The position numbers and the translations under genes are program-made. The notes beneath the pieces were generated by a model that was not told where the DNA came from, did not search any database, and saw only the letters and a list, made by a program, of their open reading frames with translations. Positions 1 to 8,849 of a stretch of DNA of 64,000 nt are shown piece after piece; positions within the stretch are counted from its first letter, which is position 1, and every line of letters begins with the position of its first letter. Source of the stretch: Pandoraea capi (GTDB taxonomy: Bacteria; Pseudomonadota; Gammaproteobacteria; Burkholderiales; Burkholderiaceae); the NCBI RefSeq assembly GCF_902459735.1, contig NZ_CABPRV010000005.1, positions 124,001-188,000 on the forward strand, given 5' to 3'.

Positions 1-2
1 GC

Positions 3-1583
3 GCGCCGCAGGCGGCGTCCAGCGTGATTGCCGGCAAGATCACGCGCTCGCCGGGTGTCGTGCTTGCCGTGCCCGTGACAAACGCGCAGGGCAAGGTCAT
101 TGCCGTCGTGGGCGGCGCCATCAACTTGCTGCGGCAGAACTTCATCGTCGATCTGGCGAGCAATAGTGTCGGCGAGACCGGGCGTTATTGCCTCATCTCG
201 AACGAAAATCCACCGAGGTACGTCATTCAGGTCGACGTTGCGAAGATTCTGACGGCCGTCGGGCCATCGCAGACGTTGTGTGGCGTGCGCGACGGCGATT
301 CGAACGACATCGTGCATATGCTGCCGCTGGTGGCCCGCGCACCGATGGCGACGACGGGGTGGTTCGTCGTGGCGGTCCTGCCGGGCGCAGAGGCGTTCAG
401 CCCGATCTCGCGCGTGCGACGTCAGGTGTTCCTGCTGGCGATTGTCGCCATCGGGATCGTCGCGCTCGTGATGTGGTGGGTCGCGCGTCGTCTGCTGCGT
501 CCGCTCGACACGCTGCGCGACCTCGTGGAGCGCAGCGCAGGCGACATGCGCGCCATGCAGTCACTGCCCGTGCAACGGGCAGACGAGATCGGCGCGCTCG
601 CAAATACCTTCCGCGCCATGATGCAGCAACTGAGCGACCGGACCGAGGCGCTGGAGATCTCGCGCGAGGCGGCGCGCGCGAACGTGCGGCGCATGCAGGA
701 GGTCGCGGATCGGGTGCCGTATCTCGTGGCGTTCCTCGATGGCGGCGAGCGCTTCGCCTTCGTGAACCGGGCGTGCGAGGTGCGGTTGCGGCGTCCGCGC
801 GAACGCATTCTGGGTGCCACGGCGCGCGAGTTGCTCGGACCGTCGCTGTATCGCGAATTCGCGCCGCATCTGGCGCGTGCGCTCGCGGGCGAAGCGGCGA
901 CGTTCGTGTGGGACTTCGGTGAAGATGCGTCGTATCGATGCTTCGAAGTGAGCTATCAACCGGAGTGGGCCTCGCATAACGTGCTGGCCGGGGTGCACGT
1001 GTTTGTGCGCGATATTTCGGTGGAGCGCTCGAACGAGCGGCGCTGGCGGCGTGAGTCGCATACGGATCACCTCACGGGATTGCTCAACCGCAAGGGCTTC
1101 GATCAAGCGTTGTCGGGCGCGGTGCGCCGGGCGCGCGAGGGGGCGGGCGCGCAAGCACTGCTGTTCGTCGATCTGGATCGATTCAAGGTCGTCAACGATA
1201 CCTGGGGGCATGCGCTGGGCGATGAACTCCTGCGGCGTCTGGCGAAGCGTCTGATCGCGAATGTGCGTGAAGGCGATGTGATTGCCCGCTTCGGTGGCGA
1301 CGAGTTTGCCGTGATCATGCGCGATGTCCAGGATTTGCTCGACGTCGAGCGCGCGGCGATGGCGATTCTCGATGCGGCGTCGCGACCGATGATGCTCTCG
1401 GTGGGCGAGGTCTCGGTCGGCGCATGTGTTGGCGTGGCCATCGTGCCGAGCGGCGAGGACAGGACGTCCGACATGCTGTTAGAAGCCGCCGATCGCGCCC
1501 TGTACGACGCCAAGCACTGCGGACGCGGGCGCTTCGTCCTCAGCCGGGAAAACGCGACCGGCACTTCCGGCCGCATTCGGTAA
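3..1583 (+). CDS. Membrane diguanylate cyclase (sensor-HAMP-PAS-GGDEF), 5' partial
   Basis: The reading frame is open to the left edge, so the N terminus is missing. In order I see the tail of an extracytoplasmic sensor domain (to about nt 410, Cache-like by its 'VPV..AQG..IAVVGGAINL' pattern), a transmembrane helix (about 421-490), a HAMP-like segment (about 490-640), a PAS-like segment (about 690-1010) and a C-terminal GGDEF domain. The GGDEF motif is at 1293-1307. The product-inhibition I-site RxxD (REGD, 1266-1277) lies exactly five residues upstream, so both the active site and the feedback site look intact. By family it makes cyclic di-GMP from two GTP at the inner membrane in response to a periplasmic signal; the signal cannot be told. 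No EAL domain follows. Stop TAA at 1581-1583. Confidence 0.9.
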   Translation, partial: APQAASSVIAGKITRSPGVVLAVPVTNAQGKVIAVVGGAINLLRQNFIVDLASNSVGETGRYCLISNENPPRYVIQVDVAKILTAVGPSQTLCGVRDGDSNDIVHMLPLVARAPMATTGWFVVAVLPGAEAFSPISRVRRQVFLLAIVAIGIVALVMWWVARRLLRPLDTLRDLVERSAGDMRAMQSLPVQRADEIGALANTFRAMMQQLSDRTEALEISREAARANVRRMQEVADRVPYLVAFLDGGERFAFVNRACEVRLRRPRERILGATARELLGPSLYREFAPHLARALAGEAATFVWDFGEDASYRCFEVSYQPEWASHNVLAGVHVFVRDISVERSNERRWRRESHTDHLTGLLNRKGFDQALSGAVRRAREGAGAQALLFVDLDRFKVVNDTWGHALGDELLRRLAKRLIANVREGDVIARFGGDEFAVIMRDVQDLLDVERAAMAILDAASRPMMLSVGEVSVGACVGVAIVPSGEDRTSDMLLEAADRALYDAKHCGRGRFVLSRENATGTSGRIR

Positions 1584-1845
1584 GCGCCATCGGAAGGTAA
1601 GCGGGCACTCACCGGGGCGGCATGGCGTCGCGGCGACGTGTTCCCATCCAACGGGGCCGGCAACCGGCGTCGCCTCTCGCGCGTTAGCCGCAGGCAATCG
1701 AAAGTGCGGCGGCGATCATCTTCCCTGAAGTTACGAACACAAATTGTCTGACGCACAATGAGCGACGCCCGTCGTTGGCGATGCACAGGCTGTCCGATAT
1801 CGCCGATGGTTCGGGTGGTGGGAAGTCTTCTCAGAGGAGGCGGGC

Positions 1846-2214
1846 ATGAAACTTGAAGGCGGACGAGGCCGTGCGGGCACGCGGGCGGCTTCCGACGCAG
1901 GGGGGTGCGACGGGGCGCGCCGTGATTTGCCGCGAGCATCGCATCGGCGGCCGCAAACGCGGTCGAGAACCGATGTACGCGACGACGAGGCGCGACATCT
2001 CAGCCTGTCGGTGCGTGAAAATGAAGTGTTTCATATGCTGGTCGACGGCCTGGCCGTCAATGAGGTCGCCCATGCGTTGCATCTGAACGGACGCACGGTC
2101 GAGTCTCACGTCGCGCACATTCTGCACAAGCTCGCGCTTGGCGATAGCGCGGAACTGATCGGCTACGCCGTGCGGCACGGGCTGATCGACGAAGAGGGCG
2201 AGGGCGTCGCCTAG
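1846..2214 (+). CDS. Small LuxR-family HTH transcriptional regulator
   Basis: The product is 122 residues. A LuxR/GerE-type helix-turn-helix occupies about residues 52-115: 'SVRENEVFHMLVDGLAVNEVAHAL', then the recognition-helix pattern 'NGRTVESHVAHILHKL'. There is no receiver or autoinducer domain. The first 50 residues are Arg/Gly-rich and match no domain I know, so the true N terminus could be shorter. The ATG is preceded by a strong ribosome site (AGAGGAGG, 1833-1840). It stands alone between a diguanylate cyclase and a quinone oxidoreductase, with no partner kinase nearby. Its role as a DNA-binding regulator is family inference and its target is unknown. Confidence 0.72.
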   Translation: MKLEGGRGRAGTRAASDAGGCDGARRDLPRASHRRPQTRSRTDVRDDEARHLSLSVRENEVFHMLVDGLAVNEVAHALHLNGRTVESHVAHILHKLALGDSAELIGYAVRHGLIDEEGEGVA

Positions 2215-2633
2215 GGGATGCAGGCGCAGGACAAGCCCTCAGATTGCTGGTCAACCCGGCGCGTCGCGAACGTTCCCCGATGAGCGTTGCGGCGCGCCAG
2301 TCACATCTCCTGTTGCGACGCCGTCGTGCTGTCGTCTTGCGGCTTCCCCGAAGGGTTTTTATGTCGGTGCATCGTCGTGCCGCCGTGCGTTATCGAGCGC
2401 CGCGTTCGCGTTGCGGGAAAGTGCCGGTCTGACGACGTCCCGAAAATGCGGAATGTTCTCGTCGAGGCGCGCGACCCGCATTGACAGCCGACGCGATTGC
2501 GCAGTCGGTGATAAGGTACCGGCTCGACATTATTCATACGGATGGTGCGTGCTCGCACGTCGCCATCGCATTCCATGACGATGAGCGGCGCCGCACCCAC
2601 GCGGCGCCGCTCCGAGAACCGAGGACAGACACG
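2215..2633. other. Intergenic region with a perfect 12-bp hairpin
   Basis: I see no convincing gene in these 419 bases. Short open frames here have poor codon use and no ribosome site. The notable element is a perfect inverted repeat: GAGCGGCGCCGC at 2583-2594 and its complement at 2601-2612 with a 6-base loop. It ends about ten bases before the ribosome site (GAGGA, 2621-2625) of the quinone oxidoreductase gene. No T-run follows on either strand, so it does not look like a factor-independent terminator. Confidence 0.6.
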
Positions 2634-3638
2634 ATGAAGGCCATCGAGATCACCCAGTACGGCGCCCCCGAAGTGCTCAAGCTCACCGAGCGACCACGCC
2701 CCGAACTCAAGCCGGGCGAAGTGCTCATCAAGGTGAGTGCGGCAGGGGTGAATCGTCCGGACGTGCTCCAGCGCATCGGACAGTATCCGGTGCCGCCCGG
2801 CGCGTCGGATCTGCCGGGGCTGGAAGTCGCGGGCGAGATCGTGGACGGTGCGCTTGATGGCGCCGACAACCGCTGGGGCCTGAAGGTCGGCTCGCGGGTG
2901 TGTGCGCTGGTGCAGGGCGGCGGTTACGCGGAGTACTGCGCCGCGCCGCTCGCGCAAGTGCTGCCGGTGCCGGAGGGGCTGTCGGATGTCGAGGCGGCGT
3001 CGTTGCCCGAAACGTTCTTCACCGTGTGGAGCAATGTGTTCGATCGCGCACGTCTTGGCGAAACGGAAGCGGGGGAGAAGGAAACGCTGCTGGTACAGGG
3101 CGGCACGAGCGGTATCGGCGTGACGGCCATCCAGTTGGCCGTGGCGCTCGGTCATCGTGTGTTCGCGACGGCCGGGTCCGACGATAAGGCGCGCGCCTGC
3201 GAAACGCTGGGTGCTGAGCGTGGTATCAACTACAAGACCGAGGATTTCGTCGCCGTGACGAAGGAACTCACCAAGGATCGCGGCGTAGACGTCGTGCTCG
3301 ACATGGTGGGCGGCGACTATCTGCCGCGCGAAGTGCAGGCGCTGGCGTTCGACGGTCGCATCGCGATCATCGCGCTGCTCGGCGGCAGCAAAGCGACGTT
3401 GGATATGGGCGCGTTGCTGCGCCGCCGTCTGACGGTGACGGGCTCGACGCTGCGCCCGCGCTCGGTGGCGTTCAAGGCGGCGATCGCCCAGAACCTGCAC
3501 GACAAGGTGTGGCCGTTGTTCGCGGCGGGCAAGATTCGTCCGGTGATTTATCAGACGTTTCCGGCCGAACAGGCGGACAAGGCCCACGCATTGATGGAAA
3601 CAAGCACGCACGTCGGCAAGATCGTGCTGACCTGGTAA
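2634..3638 (+). CDS. NAD(P)H quinone oxidoreductase, zinc-free MDR family
   Basis: A 334-residue member of the medium-chain dehydrogenase/reductase superfamily, quinone-oxidoreductase branch (PIG3-like). The N-terminal GroES-like half begins MKAIEITQYGAPEVL and carries 'AAGVNRPDVLQRIGQYP.PPGASD.PGLEVAGEI'. The Rossmann half has 'LLVQGGTSGIGVTAIQLA', the nucleotide-binding pattern of this branch. The zinc-ligand cysteines of alcohol dehydrogenases are absent. By family it reduces quinones with NADPH in the cytosol. An in-frame upstream extension exists, but the ATG at 2634 matches the family start and has a GAGGA ribosome site. It lies about 150 bases ahead of tpiA, separated by a hairpin and a promoter, so it is probably its own unit. 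Confidence 0.9.
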   Translation: MKAIEITQYGAPEVLKLTERPRPELKPGEVLIKVSAAGVNRPDVLQRIGQYPVPPGASDLPGLEVAGEIVDGALDGADNRWGLKVGSRVCALVQGGGYAEYCAAPLAQVLPVPEGLSDVEAASLPETFFTVWSNVFDRARLGETEAGEKETLLVQGGTSGIGVTAIQLAVALGHRVFATAGSDDKARACETLGAERGINYKTEDFVAVTKELTKDRGVDVVLDMVGGDYLPREVQALAFDGRIAIIALLGGSKATLDMGALLRRRLTVTGSTLRPRSVAFKAAIAQNLHDKVWPLFAAGKIRPVIYQTFPAEQADKAHALMETSTHVGKIVLTW

Positions 3639-3666
3639 GCACGTTTGTTGTGATTTGTCGGGAGAA

Positions 3667-3694
3667 ACCGCATCAAGATCCCAATTGATGCGGT
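3667..3694 (+). terminator. Hairpin after the quinone oxidoreductase gene
   Basis: A 10-bp perfect stem (ACCGCATCAA at 3667-3676, complement at 3685-3694) with an 8-base loop begins 28 bases after the stop codon. Only a short T-poor tail (cttgct) follows, so termination may be partial. It sits just before the tpiA promoter. Confidence 0.5.
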
Positions 3695-3719
3695 CTTGCT
3701 CGATGGAAAGCCGTCGAAA

Positions 3720-3749
3720 TTGACCCCCATGCCCCGGACGCACTAGAAT
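3720..3749 (+). promoter_or_regulatory. Sigma70-type promoter of tpiA-secG
   Basis: A TTGACC -35 box (3720-3725) and a TAGAAT -10 box (3744-3749) are separated by 18 bases. The -10 box is about 37 bases upstream of the tpiA start codon. Confidence 0.65.
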
Positions 3750-3786
3750 GAGAGGTTTTTCGTCCATACGCATTGGGGGATAAGGC

Positions 3787-4587
3787 GTGACAACTGGTAC
3801 CGCAGCTTCGGCTCGCACCCTTAGCCGCAAGGCTGGCAAGCTCGTCGTGGGCAATTGGAAACTGCACGGCAGTCTGGCCGGCAATGAGGCGCTGCTGGGC
3901 GACCTGCTGGCTTCGCCTGTGCTGAGCGCACCGGGCGTGACCGCCGCCGTTTGTGTGCCGTTCCCCTATCTCGCACAATGCCAGACCCGCCTCTCGGGGC
4001 AGGTGCTCGGCTTCGGCGCGCAGGATGTGTCGGCGCAGGTGAGCGGTGCCTTCACGGGTGAAGTGGCTGCGCAGATGATCGCCGAGTTCGGCGCACGCTT
4101 TGTGATCGTGGGGCACTCGGAGCGCCGCGCGTATCACGGCGAGACCGATGCGAGCGTCGCCGCGAAGACGTTGCGCGTGCTCGACGCCGGCATGACGCCG
4201 ATCGTGTGCATCGGTGAAACGCTGGCAGAGCGCGAGGCAGGCGAGACGATGGCCGTGGTGTCGCGTCAGCTTGAAACCGTGCTGGCGGCATTGACGCTTG
4301 AGCAGGCCGTGCAGATCGTGGTCGCTTACGAGCCGGTCTGGGCGATCGGCACCGGCAAGACGGCAACGTCGGCGCAAGCGCAGGAAGTGCATGCGCATCT
4401 GCGTTCGTTGCTGCGTGCGAAGGGCGAGGCGGTAACTGAGGTGGCAGTGTTGTATGGCGGCAGTGTGAAGCCGGATAACGCGGCCGAGCTGTTCTCGATG
4501 GCGGACGTCGATGGTGGTCTGATCGGCGGTGCGGCACTGAAGGCAGTCGATTTTCTGGCGATTTGCGAGGCGGGTCTGTCGCGCTGA
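3787..4587 (+). CDS. tpiA: Triosephosphate isomerase
   Basis: A 266-residue TIM-barrel enzyme that interconverts dihydroxyacetone phosphate and glyceraldehyde 3-phosphate in glycolysis and gluconeogenesis. Visible landmarks are the N-terminal 'VVGNWKLHG' with the catalytic Lys, 'IVGHSERR' with the catalytic His, '[12 protein letters not shown]' with the catalytic Glu and the hinged loop 6, and the phosphate-binding '[12 protein letters not shown]' plus '[11 protein letters not shown]'. The start is a GTG preceded by GGGGGATAAGG; the first 15 residues extend beyond the usual N terminus. secG follows 102 bases later, a common betaproteobacterial pairing. Confidence 0.97.
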   Translation: MTTGTAASARTLSRKAGKLVVGNWKLHGSLAGNEALLGDLLASPVLSAPGVTAAVCVPFPYLAQCQTRLSGQVLGFGAQDVSAQVSGAFTGEVAAQMIAEFGARFVIVGHSERRAYHGETDASVAAKTLRVLDAGMTPIVCIGETLAEREAGETMAVVSRQLETVLAALTLEQAVQIVVAYEPVWAIGTGKTATSAQAQEVHAHLRSLLRAKGEAVTEVAVLYGGSVKPDNAAELFSMADVDGGLIGGAALKAVDFLAICEAGLSR

Positions 4588-4689
4588 CGTCAATGCCGTT
4601 CGTTGTAACGGCGTGAAATAAGTCATGACGCGGTGCATCAATTTGCGCGGTTGTCTGGACGAATTGGATTCTTCTCTACGGGTGATCAG

Positions 4690-5058
4690 ATGGGGTTGTT
4701 GAAAACGTTGTTGATCGTGGTGCAGGTGCTTTCCGCGCTGGGCATCATCGGTCTGGTGTTGTTGCAGCATGGCAAGGGCGCCGACATGGGCGCGGCATTC
4801 GGCAGCGGTTCGTCGGGTAGCCTCTTCGGCGCATCGGGTTCTGCCAACTTCCTCTCGCGTACCACGGCTGTACTGGCTGCCGTGTTCTTCGTGACCACGC
4901 TGGGCCTCACTTATCTCGGTTCGTACAAGCCGGCGGCAAACATCGGTGTCCTTGGTAATTTGCCTGCGGCAACGGCACCGGCAACGGCCTCCGCGCCGGC
5001 TGCGACAAGTGCTCCGGCACCGGCATCGGCAGCGAATCCGCAAGACGTGCCGAAGTAA
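4690..5058 (+). CDS. secG: Preprotein translocase subunit SecG
   Basis: A 122-residue inner-membrane protein with two predicted transmembrane helices (about residues 3-25 and 55-75), joined by the hallmark Gly/Ser-rich loop 'QHGKGADMGAAFGSGSSGSLFG'. SecG associates with SecYE and assists SecA-driven protein export. After the second helix is an Ala/Pro/Thr-rich cytoplasmic tail of about 40 residues, typical of betaproteobacterial SecG. An in-frame ATG at 4633 would add 19 residues not found in the family; MGLLKTLLIVVQV at 4690 is the normal start. It is cotranscribed with tpiA by position. Confidence 0.93.
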   Translation: MGLLKTLLIVVQVLSALGIIGLVLLQHGKGADMGAAFGSGSSGSLFGASGSANFLSRTTAVLAAVFFVTTLGLTYLGSYKPAANIGVLGNLPAATAPATASAPAATSAPAPASAANPQDVPK

Positions 5059-5122
5059 TTCGCAGTACGTTTGTGACACGTAATACGTTGTAAAGAAAGT
5101 TGAAAAAAAATCGATTTGTGCA

Positions 5123-5151
5123 TTGAACAAAATGCGGAAGAGCGCTACTAT
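5123..5151 (+). promoter_or_regulatory. Promoter of tRNA-Leu
   Basis: TTGAAC (5123-5128) and TACTAT (5146-5151) are separated by exactly 17 bases, about 50 bases upstream of the tRNA. An A-tract lies just upstream, around 5103-5110, like an UP element. Confidence 0.7.
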
Positions 5152-5200
5152 AGCGGTCTTGAAGCGATTCGTAAGTGACAGCGGATTGCAGACTATGAAT

Positions 5201-5285
5201 GCCGACGTGGTGAAATTGGTAGACACGCTATCTTGAGGGGGTAGTGGCGAAAGCTGTGCGAGTTCGAGTCTCGCCGTCGGCACCA
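5201..5285 (+). tRNA. tRNA-Leu, anticodon GAG
   Basis: The acceptor stem GCCGACG (5201-5207) pairs with CGTCGGC (5275-5281), followed by A and an encoded CCA (5283-5285). The anticodon stem CTATC/GGTAG encloses the loop TTGAGGG, giving anticodon GAG. A long class II variable arm (TGGCGAAAGC region) and the T-loop GTTCGAGTC are present. It reads CUC/CUU leucine codons. It has its own promoter and terminator between secG and nuoA. Confidence 0.96.
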
Positions 5286-5295
5286 CAGTTCTACG

Positions 5296-5336
5296 ATGCC
5301 AGCCTTGCGTTTATGCTTTGGCTGGCATTTTATTTT
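5296..5336 (+). terminator. Rho-independent terminator after tRNA-Leu
   Basis: The stem ATGCCAGCC (5296-5304) pairs with GGCTGGCAT (5320-5328) and is followed by a T-rich tail. It lies 11 bases after the tRNA 3' end. Confidence 0.85.
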
Positions 5337-5415
5337 GTGCTCACCGTTCATCCGCTTTCCGGTCCCCACACCATCGACGAGAGCGGTTCTTTGAACTAAC
5401 CGAAAGAGGGTAGAG

Positions 5416-5775
5416 TTGAACCTCGGAACCTATTATCCCGTCCTGCTATTTCTTCTGGTAGGTGGCGGTCTTGGGGCGGTCCTGATTGGCGTCGGTAAAT
5501 TCCTCGGCCCCAACAATCCCGACAGCGAAAAACTCTCTCCGTACGAGTGCGGCTTCGAGGCTTTCGAAGACGCGCGCATGAAGTTTGATGTGCGCTACTA
5601 TCTCGTCGCCATCCTTTTCATCCTGTTCGATCTTGAAACGGCATTCCTGTTTCCGTGGGGCGTTGCTCTGCGCGATATCGGCTGGGTGGGCTTTATCTCC
5701 ATGATGGGTTTCCTGCTTGAACTGCTCGTCGGTTTCGTTTTCCTGTGGAAGCGCGGTGCGCTCGACTGGGAATAA
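5416..5775 (+). CDS. nuoA: NADH-quinone oxidoreductase subunit A
   Basis: The first gene of the complex I operon encodes a 119-residue membrane protein with three predicted transmembrane helices. The conserved family block '[41 protein letters not shown]' is present, including the Glu/Asp pair in helix 2 and the Cys-containing loop at the quinone entrance. The start codon is TTG, preceded by AGAGGG (5405-5410). NuoA belongs to the membrane arm next to NuoH and the quinone cavity. nuoB follows after 48 bases. I see no strong promoter between the tRNA terminator and this gene. Confidence 0.96.
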   Translation: MNLGTYYPVLLFLLVGGGLGAVLIGVGKFLGPNNPDSEKLSPYECGFEAFEDARMKFDVRYYLVAILFILFDLETAFLFPWGVALRDIGWVGFISMMGFLLELLVGFVFLWKRGALDWE

Positions 5776-5823
5776 GACCGTCATCGTCATTGGCAGCATT
5801 GCAGAAGGATTCAGGGTAAGCAT

Positions 5824-6303
5824 ATGAGCATCGAAGGGGTTTTGCGCGAAGGGTTCGTCACCACCACGGCTGACAAACTCATCAACTGGACGCGCACGGG
5901 TTCGCTGTGGCCGATGACGTTCGGCCTCGCGTGCTGTGCCGTTGAAATGATGCACGCCGGCGCGGCGCGTTACGATCTGGACCGGTTTGGCGTGGTGTTC
6001 CGCCCTAGCCCGCGTCAGTCGGACGTGATGATCGTGGCCGGTACGCTGTGCAACAAGATGGCGCCCGCGCTGCGCAAGGTCTACGACCAGATGGCCGAAC
6101 CGCGCTGGGTGATCTCGATGGGGTCGTGCGCCAACGGCGGCGGCTACTATCACTATTCCTACTCGGTGGTGCGCGGTTGCGATCGCATCGTGCCAGTCGA
6201 CGTCTACGTGCCAGGCTGTCCGCCGACGGCCGAGGCGCTGGTCTACGGCATCATCCAGTTGCAGTCGAAGATCAAGCGGACTGCGACGATCGCGCGTAAA
6301 TAA
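5824..6303 (+). CDS. nuoB: NADH-quinone oxidoreductase subunit B (cluster N2)
   Basis: A 159-residue peripheral subunit that carries the terminal [4Fe-4S] cluster N2, which hands electrons to quinone. The four ligands are visible: adjacent Cys37-Cys38 in '[13 protein letters not shown]', Cys102 in '[14 protein letters not shown]' and Cys132 in '[11 protein letters not shown]'. The tandem Cys pair is diagnostic. The ATG overlaps an NdeI-like CATATG context after a GGATTCAGGG leader. nuoC follows 12 bases later. Confidence 0.97.
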   Translation: MSIEGVLREGFVTTTADKLINWTRTGSLWPMTFGLACCAVEMMHAGAARYDLDRFGVVFRPSPRQSDVMIVAGTLCNKMAPALRKVYDQMAEPRWVISMGSCANGGGYYHYSYSVVRGCDRIVPVDVYVPGCPPTAEALVYGIIQLQSKIKRTATIARK

Positions 6304-6315
6304 CCGCTACCGCCC

Positions 6316-6915
6316 ATGTCTACACTAGAAAAACTCAAAACCACCCTGCAAAACGTGCTTGGCCCCCGTGCCGAGCAGTTGGTGGAAGCCCTCGACGAGC
6401 TCACGCTCACCGTCAAGGCGAGCGACTATCTCGAAGTGGCGCGCACGTTGCGCGATCATCCCGAACTGAAGTTCGAGCAACTGATGGACGTTGCCGGCCT
6501 GGACTATTCGGCTTACGGCGATGGCGCCCATGATGGCCCGCGCTACGCTGCCGTCTCGCATCTGCTCTCGCTCACCCACAACTGGCGTCTGCGTGTGCGC
6601 GTGTTCGCACCGGAAGACGATCTGCCGGTCGTGGCATCGCTGATCGATCTGTGGAGCTCGGCCAACTGGTTCGAACGTGAGGCGTTCGATCTGGTGGGTA
6701 TCGTGTTCGAAGGTCACCCGGACCTGCGCCGCATTCTGACGGACTACGGCTTCATCGGTCACCCGTTCCGCAAGGACTTCCCGACGTCGGGCTATGTCGA
6801 GATGCGTTACGACCCCGAGCAGAAGCGAGTGATCTACCAGCCGGTGACGATCGAGCCGCGCGAAATCACGCCGCGTATCATCCGCGAAGAGCATTACGCC
6901 GGTCTGAAACATTAA
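6316..6915 (+). CDS. nuoC: NADH-quinone oxidoreductase subunit C (30 kDa)
   Basis: A 199-residue hydrophilic subunit of the 30-kDa family. The signature is in the C-terminal part: '[29 protein letters not shown]', then '[19 protein letters not shown]'. It supports the Q-module together with NuoD and holds no cofactor. It is a separate gene here, not fused to nuoD as in E. coli. The next start codon is 9 bases downstream. Confidence 0.96.
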   Translation: MSTLEKLKTTLQNVLGPRAEQLVEALDELTLTVKASDYLEVARTLRDHPELKFEQLMDVAGLDYSAYGDGAHDGPRYAAVSHLLSLTHNWRLRVRVFAPEDDLPVVASLIDLWSSANWFEREAFDLVGIVFEGHPDLRRILTDYGFIGHPFRKDFPTSGYVEMRYDPEQKRVIYQPVTIEPREITPRIIREEHYAGLKH

Positions 6916-6924
6916 GGTGGCCTT

Positions 6925-8178
6925 GTGGCAGACATCAAGAACTACACCCTGAACTTCGGTCCGCAGCACCCGGCAGCGCACGGCGTGCTGCGCCTGGTGC
7001 TCGAGCTGGACGGCGAAGTGATCCAGCGCGCCGATCCGCACATCGGCCTGTTGCACCGCGCGACCGAAAAACTCGCCGAGTCGAAGACGTTCCTGCAATC
7101 CGTGCCGTACATGGATCGTCTCGATTATGTGTCGATGATGTGCAATGAGCACGCATACGTCATGGCGATCGAAAAGCTGCTCGGCGTCGACGTGCCGATT
7201 CGCGCACAATACATCCGTGTGATGTTCGACGAGATCACGCGCGTGCTGAACCACCTGATGTGGATCGGCTCGCACGCCCTCGACGTGGGCGCAATGGCCG
7301 TGTTCCTGTACGCCTTCCGTGAGCGCGAAGACCTGTTCGACGTATACGAAGCCGTCTCGGGCGCCCGCATGCACGCGGCGTACTACCGTCCGGGTGGCGT
7401 GTACCGCGATCTGCCGGACACGATGCCGAAATATCGCGCGTCCAAGTTCCACAACGAGCGCGCGATCAAGAAGATGAACGAAGCACGCGAAGGCTCGCTG
7501 CTCGATTTCATCGAAGATTTCGCCATCCGTTTCCCGAAGTGTGTCGACGAGTATGAAACGCTGCTCACCGACAACCGTATCTGGAAGCAGCGTCTGGTAG
7601 GTATCGGCGTGGTGTCGCCGGAACGTGCGATGCAGCTCGGTTTCTCCGGCGCGATGCTGCGCGGCTCGGGCATCGCCTGGGACCTGCGCAAGAAGCAGCC
7701 GTACGAAGTGTATGACCGCCTCGAGTTCGAGATTCCGGTGGGTAAGGAAGGCGATTGCTACGACCGTTATCTGGTGCGCGTGGAAGAGATGCGCCAGTCG
7801 GCCAGCCTGATCCGCCAGTGCGTGAAGTGGCTGCGTGCGAATCCGGGGCCCGTGATCACGGATAACCACAAGGTGGCACCGCCGTCGCGCGTCGAAATGA
7901 AGTCGAACATGGAAGAGCTGATTCACCACTTCAAGCTCTTCACCGAAGGCTTCCACGTGCCCGCCGGCGAGACGTATGCCGCTGTCGAGCATCCGAAGGG
8001 CGAGTTCGGTATCTATCTCGTGTCGGACGGCGCCAACAAGCCGTATCGCCTGAAGATTCGCGCGCCGGGCTTTGCCCACCTTTCTGCGCTCGACGAGATG
8101 GCGAAGGGTCACATGATTGCCGACGCTGTGGCGATCATCGGTACCCAGGACATCGTGTTCGGCGAGATCGATCGCTAA
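6925..8178 (+). CDS. nuoD: NADH-quinone oxidoreductase subunit D (49 kDa)
   Basis: A 417-residue subunit related to the large subunit of NiFe hydrogenases but without metal ligands. Landmarks are '[22 protein letters not shown]', holding the quinone-site His, then '[12 protein letters not shown]', and the C-terminal '[26 protein letters not shown]' and 'DIVFGEIDR'. It forms the quinone cavity with NuoB. The GTG start has AAGGTGG as ribosome site. A terminator-like hairpin follows before nuoE, the longest gap within the operon. Confidence 0.96.
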   Translation: MADIKNYTLNFGPQHPAAHGVLRLVLELDGEVIQRADPHIGLLHRATEKLAESKTFLQSVPYMDRLDYVSMMCNEHAYVMAIEKLLGVDVPIRAQYIRVMFDEITRVLNHLMWIGSHALDVGAMAVFLYAFREREDLFDVYEAVSGARMHAAYYRPGGVYRDLPDTMPKYRASKFHNERAIKKMNEAREGSLLDFIEDFAIRFPKCVDEYETLLTDNRIWKQRLVGIGVVSPERAMQLGFSGAMLRGSGIAWDLRKKQPYEVYDRLEFEIPVGKEGDCYDRYLVRVEEMRQSASLIRQCVKWLRANPGPVITDNHKVAPPSRVEMKSNMEELIHHFKLFTEGFHVPAGETYAAVEHPKGEFGIYLVSDGANKPYRLKIRAPGFAHLSALDEMAKGHMIADAVAIIGTQDIVFGEIDR

Positions 8179-8185
8179 ATGCGCA

Positions 8186-8212
8186 GCGGGCGCCCCAGGC
8201 GCCCGCAGGTTT
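8186..8212 (+). promoter_or_regulatory. Terminator-like hairpin inside the nuo operon (nuoD-nuoE)
   Basis: A 9-bp GC-rich stem (GCGGGCGCC at 8186-8194, complement at 8198-8206) has a 3-base loop and is followed after two bases by GTTTT. It begins about 8 bases after the nuoD stop in a 170-base gap. It could be a partial terminator, an mRNA-stabilising 3' end or a processing site. Confidence 0.55.
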
Positions 8213-8348
8213 TATTCGGCAGGGTTTCGCAGGTCGATGCCATTGCCGTTCCAGTAGCCGTGCCAGTAGTGCGTGGGCAGTCGACAAAGTCGACGCGCCC
8301 GCGCTGGCACGAGCGGGGATAACGTTTTAGAAAACAGTCGGATCGGAA

Positions 8349-8849
8349 ATGCTTTCTCCCGAAGCCCTGAAGAAAATCGACCGCGCCGTTGCCAAATACC
8401 CTGCCGAGCAGAAGCAGTCGGCGGTGATGCACGCGCTTGCCGTAGCGCAGGTCGAAAAAGGCTGGTTGTCGCCCGAAGTGATGCAGTTCGTGGCGGATTA
8501 CCTCGAAATGCCCGCAGTCGCGGTGCAAGAGGTCGCAACCTTCTACACCATGTTCAACACGAGCCCCGTGGGCAAGTTCAAGTTGACCGTGTGCACGAAC
8601 CTGCCTTGCCAGCTCACGCGTGGCGAAGAGATGGCCAAGTACCTGAAGGAAAAATTGGGCGTCGAGTATGGCGATATCACGCCCGACGGCCTCTTCACGG
8701 TCAAGGAAGGCGAGTGCATGGGTGCTTGCGGCGATGCTCCCGTCATGCTGGTGAACAACCATCGCATGTGCGGCTTCATGAGCGAACAAAAGGTCGACGC
8801 GCTTATCGACGAGCTCAAGGCCAAGGGCGCCGCAGGAGAGAAAGCATGA
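8349..8849 (+). CDS. nuoE: NADH-quinone oxidoreductase subunit E (cluster N1a)
   Basis: A 166-residue thioredoxin-fold subunit that binds [2Fe-2S] cluster N1a in the NADH-dehydrogenase module. The four ligands are Cys82 and Cys87 ('VCTNLPC') and Cys123 and Cys127 ('[11 protein letters not shown]'), with the normal family spacing. The N-terminal helical region includes '[20 protein letters not shown]'. Its stop overlaps the nuoF start by four bases (ATGA), which suggests translational coupling. Confidence 0.96.
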   Translation: MLSPEALKKIDRAVAKYPAEQKQSAVMHALAVAQVEKGWLSPEVMQFVADYLEMPAVAVQEVATFYTMFNTSPVGKFKLTVCTNLPCQLTRGEEMAKYLKEKLGVEYGDITPDGLFTVKEGECMGACGDAPVMLVNNHRMCGFMSEQKVDALIDELKAKGAAGEKA

